Assembly (NCBI GenBank): GCA_021847425.1 | Contig: JAJZRF010000026.1 | Span: forward strand, 1-41,013 | Direction of reading: 5' to 3' | DNA: 41,013 bases | Source of the DNA: Deltaproteobacteria bacterium | GTDB lineage: Bacteria; Desulfobacterota; Desulfobulbia; Desulfobulbales; Desulfurivibrionaceae | Shown: positions 1 through 6,734 of the stretch, in pieces | Layout of the letters: each line of letters opens with the position of its first letter | Numbering within the stretch: the first letter of the stretch is position 1 | The notes under the pieces: model-generated | Databases searched by the model: none | Told to the model about the DNA's origin: nothing | Seen by the model: the letters and a program-made list of their open reading frames with translations, nothing else | Position numbers and translations under genes: made by a program

Positions 1-544
1 CGACGCAGGGGCGGTAGCCCAGGACATTCTTGGGGTTCTTGGGTTCGATGCCGCAGATGACCCCGATGCCGCCGCAGTTGAACTCGGCAAAGGTGTCGCC
101 CACCGAGCCCAGCACCCACAGCTCCGGGCGCTGGTGTTCGGGGTTCCATTTGGTCATGGTCAGGCCCCGGGCGCCGATGGAGCCGCCGATATAAACCTTG
201 CCTTCGGCCATGGCGTTGCAGGCGCCGTTGGTGGCATCGCCCTTGACAGTGATCTCCGCCCCGATATTGAGGTAGCCCACGTCATCGGAAGCAGGCCCGT
301 CGCAGACGATGGTGGTGCCGGGCAGGCCCATGCAGCCCAAGCGCTGGCCGCAGGGGCCGCTGATCTCAATCTCCACCTTCTTGCCCGCGTTTTTCAACCG
401 GCCGCCCACATTGTGCTGGCCGTAGGTTTCCAATTTGAGCCGGGTGGATTTGGCAAAGGCCTTCTGGACCAGTTCTTCAAAATTCTTGGAGCTGATCCGC
501 TGGCCATTGGCATCAAGCCCTTTCACGACAATTGCTTTACTCAC
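1..544 (-). CDS. Glutamate synthase GXGXG-domain subunit (3' end outside window)
   Basis: This is the third piece of a split glutamate synthase, the beta-helix GXGXG domain that in one-piece GltB forms the C-terminus and helps channel ammonia between the active sites. The frame is open from a GTG at 544 to the window edge, so about 181 residues are visible. The start is preceded by GGAAGGAG about 7 nt upstream. The protein begins MSKAIVVKGLDANGQ and shows the repeating glycine pattern of the family, for example NIGAEITVKGDATNGA and GKVYIGGSIGARG. It lies 14 nt after the stop of the FMN-synthase gene and is the last visible gene of the operon. Homologues in tungsten-enzyme FwdC proteins share this fold, but the context fixes the role. 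The family call is firm; the C-terminus is not visible. Confidence 0.9.
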   Translation of the reverse strand, partial: MSKAIVVKGLDANGQRISSKNFEELVQKAFAKSTRLKLETYGQHNVGGRLKNAGKKVEIEISGPCGQRLGCMGLPGTTIVCDGPASDDVGYLNIGAEITVKGDATNGACNAMAEGKVYIGGSIGARGLTMTKWNPEHQRPELWVLGSVGDTFAEFNCGGIGVICGIEPKNPKNVLGYRPCV

Positions 545-558
545 AGCGTGCTCCTTCC

Positions 559-2199
559 TTAACAGACGTATCTGATATTTAAACGTTCGGCCACATCCTT
601 GTCGTCAATGCCAAGAGCATCGGACATACCGATGGGCAGGCTCTGAGAGCGGCCCAGGGGCGCCATGATCTTTTTGACCTCGGTGCGGATGGACATGAAG
701 GTCTCCGCCACGCGCTGGGCAACCTGGTCCGGGTCGAGGCGGCGGTAGAGCTTGGGATTCTGGCTGGTGATGCCCTTGGGACACAGGCCGATGTTGCAGA
801 CGTTGCAGCGATTGCTTTCGGTGCCGAGGCAGCCGGCGGCGGATTGCATGATGAACTTGCCCATGTGAACGCCGGAAGCACCGAGCATGATCAGGGCCAT
901 GCCGTTCTGGGTGACATTGCCGTTCTTGCCCACGCCGCCCGCGGCGAAGATGGGGATTTCATTCTGCTTGCCCTGGGCGCAGAGGTCGAGATAGCACTCG
1001 CGCACATTGGCAGCGATGGGATGGCCGGTGGCATCCATGCTGATGTTGTAGGCAGCACCCGTGCCGCCGTCGATGCCGTCGATCATCAGCGCCCCGGCAT
1101 AGGGGTTGCGCACCAGGTTGTTCAACACGGATTTGGCCGAGGTGGAGCCGGAGATCTTCGGATAGACCGGGACCCGGAAGTTCCAGGCCATGGACATGGT
1201 CTGGATCATCTTCATCACCGACTCCTCGATGGAATATAAGGTCTGGTGCACAGGCGGCGAGGGCAGATCCACGCCCTCGGGCACCCCGCGCAGACGGGCG
1301 ATGAGCTTCGATACCTTGAACCACATCAACAGGCCGCCATCGCCGGGCTTGGCGCCCTGGCCGTACTTGATCTCAATGGCCGCCGGATCGCACTGCATCT
1401 CGGGGATAGCCCGGATGATCTCGTCCCAGCCGAAATAGCCGGAGGCGATCTGGAGGATGATGTATTTGAGAAACGGGCTGCGCAGAACCCAGGGCGGGCA
1501 GCCGCCCTCGCCGGTGGCCATGACCACGGGAATGCCCAGGACCTCGTTGCAATAGGCCACGCCTTGCAGCAACCCCAGCCACATATTGGGCGAGAGCGCG
1601 CCAAAGGACATGGAGCCGATGACAAAGGGGAAGATCTCCCGCACCGGCGGAATCCATTCCCCGGCCAGCTTGCGGCGGACATATTCCTCCGGCGGCAGCA
1701 CCCGGCCAAGCAGGGTGTTGCAGGAAAATTCGTGGCGGCCTGCATCCAGAGCCGGGTCGGTGAGCATGGAGATCCGGTCGAAAATGATGCGGTCGAGCAG
1801 GCTCGCGCCCGGCACGTTGCGCCGGCCCCCGCGTTTGGCCGGTTCGCCCTGCTGAGTGTTGACGAAACGGAAGCGATCGCGGCTGGCGTTGGCCACCGGA
1901 TGGATGGCCTCGTTGGGGCAGACCATGGCGCAGGTGCCGCAGCCGATGCAGCGTTTGCTCACCTCGGTGGACTGGCGGATGCCGACAAAGGTTTTGTATG
2001 AGCTGCCCCGTTCCGCAGAGGAAAGCACCAGATGGGGCATGCGTTTGCGCATGTAGGCCAGCTTCAGGGTGCCCACCGGACAGACTGCGGCGCAGCGGCC
2101 GCACAGGGTGCAGCGGTCTTCGCGGTGCTCGATGATCCAGGGCAGATCGTTGGGGGTCAGGCTGCTTGGGGTATTGGCAATTGATCGAACTGAGACCAT
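559..2199 (-). CDS. gltB: Glutamate synthase, FMN-binding synthase subunit with N-terminal ferredoxin domain
   Basis: This 546-residue protein is the central synthase piece. It should condense 2-oxoglutarate with ammonia and reduce the imine on FMN to glutamate. Residues 30-40 (CTLCGRCAAVCP) and 84-95 (CIGCGTCAMVCP) are two [4Fe-4S] ferredoxin motifs absent from the classical enterobacterial large subunit. The middle is the TIM-barrel synthase domain (DGIDGGTGAA, AAGGVGKNGN). Near the C-terminus a cysteine group (CNVCNIGLCPKGI) fits the family's 3Fe-4S cluster. The ATG at 2199 has AGGAG 8 nt upstream, so the 43-nt overlap with the preceding amidotransferase gene looks real. The architecture is the archaeal and anaerobe type. 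The electron donor (ferredoxin or a separate NADPH subunit) cannot be told from this window. Confidence 0.95.
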   Translation of the reverse strand: MVSVRSIANTPSSLTPNDLPWIIEHREDRCTLCGRCAAVCPVGTLKLAYMRKRMPHLVLSSAERGSSYKTFVGIRQSTEVSKRCIGCGTCAMVCPNEAIHPVANASRDRFRFVNTQQGEPAKRGGRRNVPGASLLDRIIFDRISMLTDPALDAGRHEFSCNTLLGRVLPPEEYVRRKLAGEWIPPVREIFPFVIGSMSFGALSPNMWLGLLQGVAYCNEVLGIPVVMATGEGGCPPWVLRSPFLKYIILQIASGYFGWDEIIRAIPEMQCDPAAIEIKYGQGAKPGDGGLLMWFKVSKLIARLRGVPEGVDLPSPPVHQTLYSIEESVMKMIQTMSMAWNFRVPVYPKISGSTSAKSVLNNLVRNPYAGALMIDGIDGGTGAAYNISMDATGHPIAANVRECYLDLCAQGKQNEIPIFAAGGVGKNGNVTQNGMALIMLGASGVHMGKFIMQSAAGCLGTESNRCNVCNIGLCPKGITSQNPKLYRRLDPDQVAQRVAETFMSIRTEVKKIMAPLGRSQSLPIGMSDALGIDDKDVAERLNIRYVC

Positions 2200-3299
2200 A
2201 TCTGCAACTCCTGTCTGTCTGGAGGAATAATAACGGTGTGTTCCCGCATGGGCTGGAAATCCTTGGAGCGATCCCGGTCGGGGATCATCGCGTCAATGCC
2301 GCACATCTCCGAGGCAAAGGCCCACTCGCCGGGTTTGCCGCCCACCGTGGCCGGCCGCATCTTCTTGGCGTCCATGACCAGCATGGCTGTTTCGTCGGGC
2401 AGGGTGCCGATCACCGCATTGGGGCCATCGATGATCAACCGACGGCAGGCGTCCCGCAGGCCGCGGAGAAAATCGCCCTGGGGATGCTTGGCCAGCTCTT
2501 CGTTTTTGAGCGGGGTGATCACATGCTTGTAGGCCTCAAGCGGTAGCATGAGCTGTTTGGTCACATAATGGAGGATGTGGGCGAATACCTCGGAATCCGA
2601 CTGGTAGCCGATATAGCCGGGGTAGGCCCGGCCGGTGAGCCAATCCTTGATGGGGATGAATGCGGTGTTCTCGCCGTTGGTCATGGTGGCCACGCCCTGG
2701 ATAAAGAAGGGGTGGCAGGCATAGAGGTTGATGCCGTAGTTGGTGTTCTGGCGGCCCTGGGCCATGCAGATCCGGCTGGTGATCCGGCCGGAATCCAGTC
2801 CCAGCGCAAGGCCGATCTCCAGGGGCCAGCCCACTTCCTTGATCATGACCACGTCGGGCCACAGGGAAAAGGCGGTGAGGTCGTTGCCGTGCGCCTCGCC
2901 GTTGGCGCGCAGCGCCAAGCGGGTCAGCATCAGTTCGTGTTCGACCTGGTGGGCCGTGAGCTTGCTCCAGGATGCAGGCTTCTTGTACACCCGGAGGATG
3001 TACTTGTGCCGGTCCTGGGCCTCGATCATCGCCTTGTTTACGTCAAATTCGTGATCGTACTTGAGGGTGAATCCGCCCTTGTCCATTATATGGTCGAGAC
3101 GGGCCAGCGCCGCTTCGCTGTGGGCGATGCCCGAGAGAATCGGGTCCGCGGCGTTGTATTTGTAATCCGCGAAGGTAAGCCCCCTGAGCAGCAGGCCGAG
3201 GCCGCTGCCGTCATATCCTTCTTGCATGGCCTCCATGGCCTGCAGAACCGAAAAGGGAGAGAAAGGCTCACTTGCGGTTTTCATGGCTAACCGGCACAT
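2157..3299 (-). CDS. Glutamate synthase, class II glutamine amidotransferase subunit
   Basis: This 380-residue Ntn-type glutamine amidotransferase is the first gene of the split glutamate synthase operon. It should hydrolyse glutamine and supply ammonia to the synthase subunit. The protein starts MCRLAM, so Cys2 becomes the N-terminal nucleophile after Met removal, as the family requires. YDGSGLG and ANGEAHGNDL follow the class II pattern for the substrate pocket. AAGGAG lies 7 nt before the ATG. The 3' end overlaps the synthase gene by 43 nt in another frame, which suggests translational coupling. Its length matches stand-alone GATase subunits of split glutamate synthases rather than PurF or GlmS, which carry extra domains. 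Transcription probably begins at the promoter at 3414-3441. Confidence 0.93.
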   Translation of the reverse strand: MCRLAMKTASEPFSPFSVLQAMEAMQEGYDGSGLGLLLRGLTFADYKYNAADPILSGIAHSEAALARLDHIMDKGGFTLKYDHEFDVNKAMIEAQDRHKYILRVYKKPASWSKLTAHQVEHELMLTRLALRANGEAHGNDLTAFSLWPDVVMIKEVGWPLEIGLALGLDSGRITSRICMAQGRQNTNYGINLYACHPFFIQGVATMTNGENTAFIPIKDWLTGRAYPGYIGYQSDSEVFAHILHYVTKQLMLPLEAYKHVITPLKNEELAKHPQGDFLRGLRDACRRLIIDGPNAVIGTLPDETAMLVMDAKKMRPATVGGKPGEWAFASEMCGIDAMIPDRDRSKDFQPMREHTVIIPPDRQELQIWSQFDQLPIPQAA

Positions 3300-3337
3300 G
3301 TGTCACTCCTTGTTTGGTGCAATAAATTGGCTTCGTA

Positions 3338-3372
3338 ATAAGCGAAGGCGCAGTCAGCGTCCTTGCGCTTAT
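3338..3372 (-). promoter_or_regulatory. Leader hairpin upstream of the glutamate synthase operon
   Basis: The 5' leader of the operon contains an imperfect inverted repeat, ATAAGCGAAGGCGC against GCGTCCTTGCGCTTAT, separated by a short loop. It lies between the predicted -10 box and the start codon at 3299. No long T-tract follows it, so it is not a plain terminator. It could be an attenuator or a site that protects the mRNA. The pairing is visible; the role is inferred. Confidence 0.45.
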
Positions 3373-3399
3373 TGAAAATAATATGCGCCTGTGAATCAG

Positions 3400-3441
3400 G
3401 GTTGAAACTCATGATTATAGCGAGAAATTTCAACCGTACAA
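3400..3441 (-). promoter_or_regulatory. Sigma70-type promoter with overlapping inverted repeat (glutamate synthase operon)
   Basis: On the minus strand a -35 box TTGTAC (3436-3441), a 16-nt spacer and a perfect -10 box TATAAT (3414-3419) lie about 115 nt before the amidotransferase start. A perfect 8-bp inverted repeat, GGTTGAAA (3428-3435) and TTTCAACC (3400-3407), brackets the -10 box with a 20-nt gap. That is a good position for a repressor or nitrogen-responsive regulator. No sigma54 signature is seen. The regulator is unknown. Confidence 0.6.
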
Positions 3442-3531
3442 GGCGAATTTAGCGACTCACTGCATTACACTACAATAAATGGATTGTCAAGGGGATGCGA
3501 GGGGAAAAACCAGCGGGTTGTTTTTGGGAGG

Positions 3532-3840
3532 TCAAGCAAGCATTTCCAGTAGAATCGGATGCCAGAGGGCAGAGTCGATGATGCCCATTTTTCCGGCAAG
3601 GCGGGATTTGTCCACGGAGCGCAACTGGTCGAGCAGTATCCTGGCGCGTTTCCCATCAAAAAGCATCTCGGGGCGGCAGCCCAAGGGTTGCCCCTTGCTG
3701 GTGAGTGGCGCGACAATTACCGTGGGTAAGGCTGCGTTCATGTCGTCGGGCGAGACCACCAGCGCCGGGCGTGTTTTTTTGATTTCCGAACCCATGGTGG
3801 GGTCGAGGGCAACCCAATACACCTCCCCGCGCCTTACCAT
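3532..3840 (-). CDS. mazF: MazF/PemK family mRNA interferase toxin
   Basis: This 102-residue toxin of the MazF/PemK family cleaves RNA at short sequence sites when its antitoxin is lost. The start is set at the ATG at 3840 because MVRRGEVYWVALDPTMG is the normal family N-terminus. A longer open frame upstream reads through the antitoxin gene. Visible family features are the RP-A-LVVSPDD strand (Arg24), TVIVAPLTSK, and the DQLRSVDKSRL segment near residue 75. The start overlaps the mazE stop by 7 nt (ATGGTAA), as expected for a coupled antitoxin-toxin pair. The gene is full length with no obvious damage. Confidence 0.93.
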   Translation of the reverse strand: MVRRGEVYWVALDPTMGSEIKKTRPALVVSPDDMNAALPTVIVAPLTSKGQPLGCRPEMLFDGKRARILLDQLRSVDKSRLAGKMGIIDSALWHPILLEMLA

Positions 3841-4073
3841 TGCCAGTCCTCGTTTTCCTCTGTTGTTTCCACCAGCCCTGCCCATGCTTCCGTGTCGTTC
3901 GCCGCCTGGTAGCCCTTGAACCATCCGGCCCGCACCGTTTTGAGCGGTTCGATAATGATACGCTGGCCTTCCTGCCGCATCTCAATTTCAGTGTTGATTT
4001 CGCAGGCAGCCAAAAAAGCGGCTGGAATCAGTACCCCGCGTGAATTTCCGATCTTGCGCAATGTGGTTTTCAT
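3834..4073 (-). CDS. mazE: MazE/PemI-like AbrB-fold antitoxin
   Basis: This 79-residue antitoxin pairs with the MazF encoded directly downstream. Residues 1-50 form a SpoVT/AbrB swapped-hairpin DNA-binding domain (MKTTLRKIGNSRGVLIPAAFL, followed by EIEMRQEGQRIIIEPL). The acidic C-terminus (ETTEENEDW) is the usual toxin-binding tail. AAGGAG lies 6-7 nt before the ATG. The promoter region at 4087-4129 carries an inverted repeat over the -10 box, which fits autorepression by MazE or MazEF. The family call is firm; autorepression is inferred. Confidence 0.92.
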   Translation of the reverse strand: MKTTLRKIGNSRGVLIPAAFLAACEINTEIEMRQEGQRIIIEPLKTVRAGWFKGYQAANDTEAWAGLVETTEENEDWQW

Positions 4074-4086
4074 TAAAAATCTCCTT

Positions 4087-4129
4087 GGATGTTGTCACAT
4101 TATTATAACATCCGGCATCAAAGGTCAAA
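4087..4129 (-). promoter_or_regulatory. mazEF promoter with operator-like inverted repeat
   Basis: On the minus strand TTTGAC (4124-4129) and TATAAT (4102-4107) are 16 nt apart, about 30 nt before mazE. Arms GGATGTT and AACATCC (4087-4093 and 4107-4113) surround the -10 box. This layout suits autoregulation by the antitoxin. Confidence 0.6.
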
Positions 4130-4334
4130 TATCTGTTGCCCCTGCTTCCTTTCCGGCCGGTTTGGCATTGAGCCACTCATTATCCTCCTGGGTGAGGGCC
4201 ATGTTTTCCTCGCTGCATTGGGCAAGGAGTTTGGCGAGGGTATAATGGGGCGTGACCTTTGGCGCGACCACCATTCTGCCATTCTCCGTATTCAGGACTG
4301 CGGGGCAAGCACTTGTGTTTTGTATTTTTCCATC
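4125..4334 (-). pseudogene. Remnant of a second MazE-type antitoxin (C-terminal half)
   Basis: The minus-strand frame ending at 4125 encodes a segment ENGRMVVAPKVTPHYTLAK followed by LLAQCSEEN...LTQEDNEWLNAKPAGKE. This matches the characteristic C-terminal half of MazE/ChpS antitoxins (RYTLEELLAQC, then EDREWLDAPPVGRE). No AbrB-type N-terminal half, start codon or ribosome site is visible, because upstream the frame runs into relE. No matching MazF follows, since the next gene is the intact mazE of a different type. The fragment is read as a decayed antitoxin wedged between relBE and mazEF. The similarity is from memory of the family, so a profile search would be decisive. Confidence 0.72.
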
Positions 4335-4336
4335 CG

Positions 4337-4618
4337 TCAATTTGCCCCTCCTTTCCGGTAAACCTCCTTGCGGTTGCCAAGGCGAACCACAAGGACACGC
4401 AGTGCGCTGTCCTGAATATCGCAGATCACGCGGTAATCGCCAACCCGATAACACCAGAAAGTTCCAAGCGGCCCGGTCAGCGCCTTGCCTCTGCCGCGGA
4501 TGTTGTCAAGCGGCGCAACCCGCTCATCCATGAAGTCGAGAATTCGCACGGCTGTTTGTTTATCGAGCCCCCGGAGCTGTTGTTTGGCGGTGTCGGTGTA
4601 CTCAATCGTCCAGGCCAA
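4337..4618 (-). CDS. relE: RelE-family toxin
   Basis: This 93-residue RelE-type toxin probably cleaves mRNA on the ribosome. The sequence has the family layout: an N-terminal helix pair (YTDTAKQQLRGLDKQTAVRI), then the beta-sheet core GTFWCYRVGDYRVICDIQD and LRVLVVRLGNRKEVY. RVGDYRVI together with the late LGNRKEVY is the hallmark of the RelE/StbE branch, including basic residues that act in catalysis. The start overlaps the upstream antitoxin gene by 17 nt. The gene looks intact. Its stop lies two bases before the antitoxin remnant. Confidence 0.92.
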   Translation of the reverse strand: MAWTIEYTDTAKQQLRGLDKQTAVRILDFMDERVAPLDNIRGRGKALTGPLGTFWCYRVGDYRVICDIQDSALRVLVVRLGNRKEVYRKGGAN

Positions 4619-4829
4619 GGTCTTTCCTCACTTCTGCTGCGGAATGGATGGCCTCCTGGCCTTTGCGGACCCGTTCCAGGGCATCGGCGGCAAGATAATA
4701 GTCTTCCAGATTATCGAGGCCGCTCTCGATAATTTCGCGGAGATAAAAGGCCTTGGTGCGCCCGGTATGTGCGGCGAGAAAATCAAGCCGCTGTTCGGTT
4801 TCTGGAGAAAGTCGGATCGAGGTTGCCAT
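4602..4829 (-). CDS. relB: RelB/DinJ-type ribbon-helix-helix antitoxin
   Basis: This 75-residue antitoxin is the partner of the downstream RelE. Residues 1-45 form a ribbon-helix-helix DNA-binding domain (MATSIRLSPETEQRLDFLA, then GRTKAFYLREIIESGL). The rest is a charged helix that would wrap the toxin. AGGAGG lies 7 nt before the ATG. A perfect palindrome TGATATCA at 4860-4867, about 30 nt upstream of the start, is a candidate operator for the RHH domain. No clear -35/-10 pair was found. Confidence 0.9.
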   Translation of the reverse strand: MATSIRLSPETEQRLDFLAAHTGRTKAFYLREIIESGLDNLEDYYLAADALERVRKGQEAIHSAAEVRKDLGLDD

Positions 4830-4867
4830 GTGATGCCTCCTGTGGATTATTTGTATTCATGATATCA

Positions 4868-5246
4868 CAAGAAGGGCGCCAGGGCAAGCTGAATCGAAAG
4901 TTCGCCTTGCTTCTGTCGCCAGACACTCCCCAGCTCTGGAAAAGAAGCGGAGGTATTGCCGCATGTTTAATGTTGGGGGCGGTCATCATGTTCGAGTAAA
5001 TAAAAGAGTAAATAAAAGGGGACGTTGTTGATTAGTTGACTAACTCGCCCCGTTTGTTTGTTGAGCCCCCTTCGTTTATTGCCAAAGGAGTTGCGTCAAC
5101 CGGCGTAACCCCCTTTTTGTTCTGGCATGTGTCGGTGGAATCTCCTGGTCTGGAAAAATAAATTACCGATTTTGTTTTTTATCGGCTATATTAATTGCCA
5201 TGTTGGTCTATGGCACTGGGGGCACATCGAACCAGACAGGTGAAGT
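4868..5246. other. Intergenic region with RAYT-type repeat, upstream of the ATPase gene
   Basis: No convincing gene lies here. It holds a short tandem of AAATAAAAG-like units (about 4996-5017) leading into the 42-bp repeat at 5010-5051. A weak hairpin follows (AAAGGAGTTGCG near 5084 against CGTAACCCCCTTT near 5104). A possible promoter for the ATPase gene is TTACCG, an 18-nt spacer and TATATT near 5164-5193; it is weak. The AT-rich run just before the ATPase gene contrasts with the GC-rich coding regions. Confidence 0.5.
5010..5051 (+). repeat. 42-bp direct repeat, copy 1 (RAYT left-end sequence)
   Basis: This 42-bp stretch is identical to 6673-6714. It starts AAATAAAAGGGGACGTTG and contains GTTGATTAGTTGACTAAC. 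Copy 2 abuts the transposase gene and acts as its left end. Copy 1 sits alone 1.66 kb upstream, so the two copies bracket the ATPase gene. The core GGGGACGTTGTTGATT also occurs twice, inverted, at 7711-7753. Confidence 0.9.
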
Positions 5247-6563
5247 ATGATCGAGATCATCAAGGAAATACTCCTGGACTTCCAGGAAGCGCCGCTGGCC
5301 ACCGGGGTGCCGCGTCGCCTGGGGCTGACGCCGGTGGCGGGCAAGGCCTCGGTCTGCATCGGGGTGCGGCGCGGCGGGAAATCGACCTATATGTTCCAGG
5401 TCATGGAACGGTTGTTGGCGAGCGGTGTTGCCCGCCAAAACATCCTCTATCTGAATTTCTTTGACGACCGGTTGCACACCTTGCGGCGCGAGACCCTGGA
5501 TCGTATCCTTGAGGCGTTTTACTCCCTCTATCCGGAAAAGAAAAATACCGAAAAGGTCTACTGTTTTTTCGACGAAATCCAGGCCATAGCCGGGTGGGAA
5601 CCCTTTGTGGAACGGTTGCTGCGCACCGAGAAGTGCGAGGTCTATATCACCGGCTCGTCGGCGCATATGCTCTCGCGGGAGATTGCCACCCAGATGCGGG
5701 GCCGGGCGCTTTCCTGGGAGATGTTTCCCTTCTCGTTTCGGGAATTCCTCGATCACCAGGGGATTGAAGGCTCCCCTCCATTTTCCGCCAAGGGTCGGTT
5801 GCTGGTGCAAAAGGGGTTTGAGGATTTCTGGGAGCGGGGCGGCTTTCCCGAGGTGGCCGGGCTCGACCGCCGGTTGCGGATCAAGACCCATCAGGAATAT
5901 TTCAATGCGGTGCTGTTCCGCGATCTGGTCGAGCGCCACGACGTTTCCCACCCCAGGGCGATAACCGACCTGGCCCACCGGTTGGTGGACAACATCGCCT
6001 CGCTCTACACGGTCAACAGCCTTACCGGGTATCTGAAATCCTTGGGCCACAAGGCGCCCAAGGCGGCGGTCTCGGAGTATCTGGCCTGGTTCGAGGATGC
6101 CTACTTCCTCTTCACCGTGCGCATCTTCGACGCCTCCCTGGCCCGCGCCAACGCCAATCCCAAGAAGGTCTACTGCATCGACCATGCGCTGGTGACCTCG
6201 GTCTCCTCGGGCATCCTGGTCAATTCCGGCCACCTGCTGGAAAACCTGGTGTTCACCGCCTTGCGGCGGATCACCCCGGATATTTGCTATGTGAAGACCC
6301 GCTCCGGCCGGGAGGTGGATTTCATCGCCCTGTTGGAGGACCGCTCCCGGATGCTGGTCCAGGTGTGCGAATCCCTGGCCGACCCGCAGACCCGGAAACG
6401 GGAGATCGCAGCGCTGGCCGAGGCCATGGCTGAACTCAAACTGGCCTCGGGGATCATCGTGACGCGCGGCGAGGATGGGCTGGTCGAAGTCGAGGCGGGG
6501 AAGATCGCCATCGTTCCGGCATGGCGCTTTCTGCTCGATCTTGAAGGAAATGACAAGGCGTAG
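5247..6563 (+). CDS. AAA_14/DUF4143 family ATP-binding protein
   Basis: This 438-residue protein is of the mobile ATPase type with an AAA_14 N-terminus and a DUF4143 C-terminus. The Walker A-like loop is GVRRGGKST (residues 39-47), Walker B is YCFFDEIQAI (105-113, D109 E110), and YITGSSAHML (about 133-142) is the sensor region. The C-terminal part (LENLVFTALRR, then YVKTRSGREVDFI and VQVCES) has the pattern of a PD-(D/E)XK nuclease-like fold common to this family. AGGTG precedes the ATG by 4-5 nt. These proteins are abundant in bacterial genomes, often in variable islands, and their function is mostly unknown. It lies between two identical 42-bp repeats, which suggests mobilisation or rearrangement with the neighbouring RAYT. 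Confidence 0.88.
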   Translation: MIEIIKEILLDFQEAPLATGVPRRLGLTPVAGKASVCIGVRRGGKSTYMFQVMERLLASGVARQNILYLNFFDDRLHTLRRETLDRILEAFYSLYPEKKNTEKVYCFFDEIQAIAGWEPFVERLLRTEKCEVYITGSSAHMLSREIATQMRGRALSWEMFPFSFREFLDHQGIEGSPPFSAKGRLLVQKGFEDFWERGGFPEVAGLDRRLRIKTHQEYFNAVLFRDLVERHDVSHPRAITDLAHRLVDNIASLYTVNSLTGYLKSLGHKAPKAAVSEYLAWFEDAYFLFTVRIFDASLARANANPKKVYCIDHALVTSVSSGILVNSGHLLENLVFTALRRITPDICYVKTRSGREVDFIALLEDRSRMLVQVCESLADPQTRKREIAALAEAMAELKLASGIIVTRGEDGLVEVEAGKIAIVPAWRFLLDLEGNDKA

Positions 6564-6565
6564 CC

Positions 6566-6694
6566 ATGATTGATCCTTTGCAACAACTCAACGCCCTCAA
6601 CCACGAGCCGCGGGCAACAACGCGGTATCTCGAAGTCCTCGATTTTCTCCGCCGGATGTTTCAAATAAAAGCAAATAAAAGGGGACGTTGTTGA
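6566..6694 (+). pseudogene. Short ORF interrupted at the RAYT left end (42 aa)
   Basis: An ATG at 6566, two bases after the ATPase stop, opens a frame that reads MIDPLQQLNALNHEPRATTR and on to DFLRRMFQ. It then runs into the repeat, which supplies IKANKRGRC and a stop at 6692-6694. The first 33 codons have normal GC-rich codon use, so this looks like the 5' part of a gene coupled to the ATPase gene and cut off by element insertion. I do not recognise the product. Confidence 0.45.
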
Positions 6695-6714
6695 TTAGTT
6701 GACTAACTCGCCCC
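6673..6714 (+). repeat. 42-bp direct repeat, copy 2 (left end of the RAYT element)
   Basis: This is identical to 5010-5051. It ends 20 nt before the transposase start. Its GGGGACGTTGTTGATT core (6681-6696) is the inverted counterpart of AATCAACAACGTCCCC at 7711-7726 on the far side of the gene, giving the element terminal inverted repeats of at least 16 bp. Confidence 0.9.
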
Positions 6715-6734
6715 TGTCTGTTAAGTTCCTCCCT

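Noticed and set aside
3300-3480. Sigma54 promoter for the glutamate synthase operon
   Set aside because: No TGGCAC-N5-TTGC pattern was found on the coding strand, whereas a good sigma70 promoter is present.
3481-3531. Terminator after mazF
   Set aside because: Only a 4-bp AACC/GGTT stem with a short T run is present, too weak to call.
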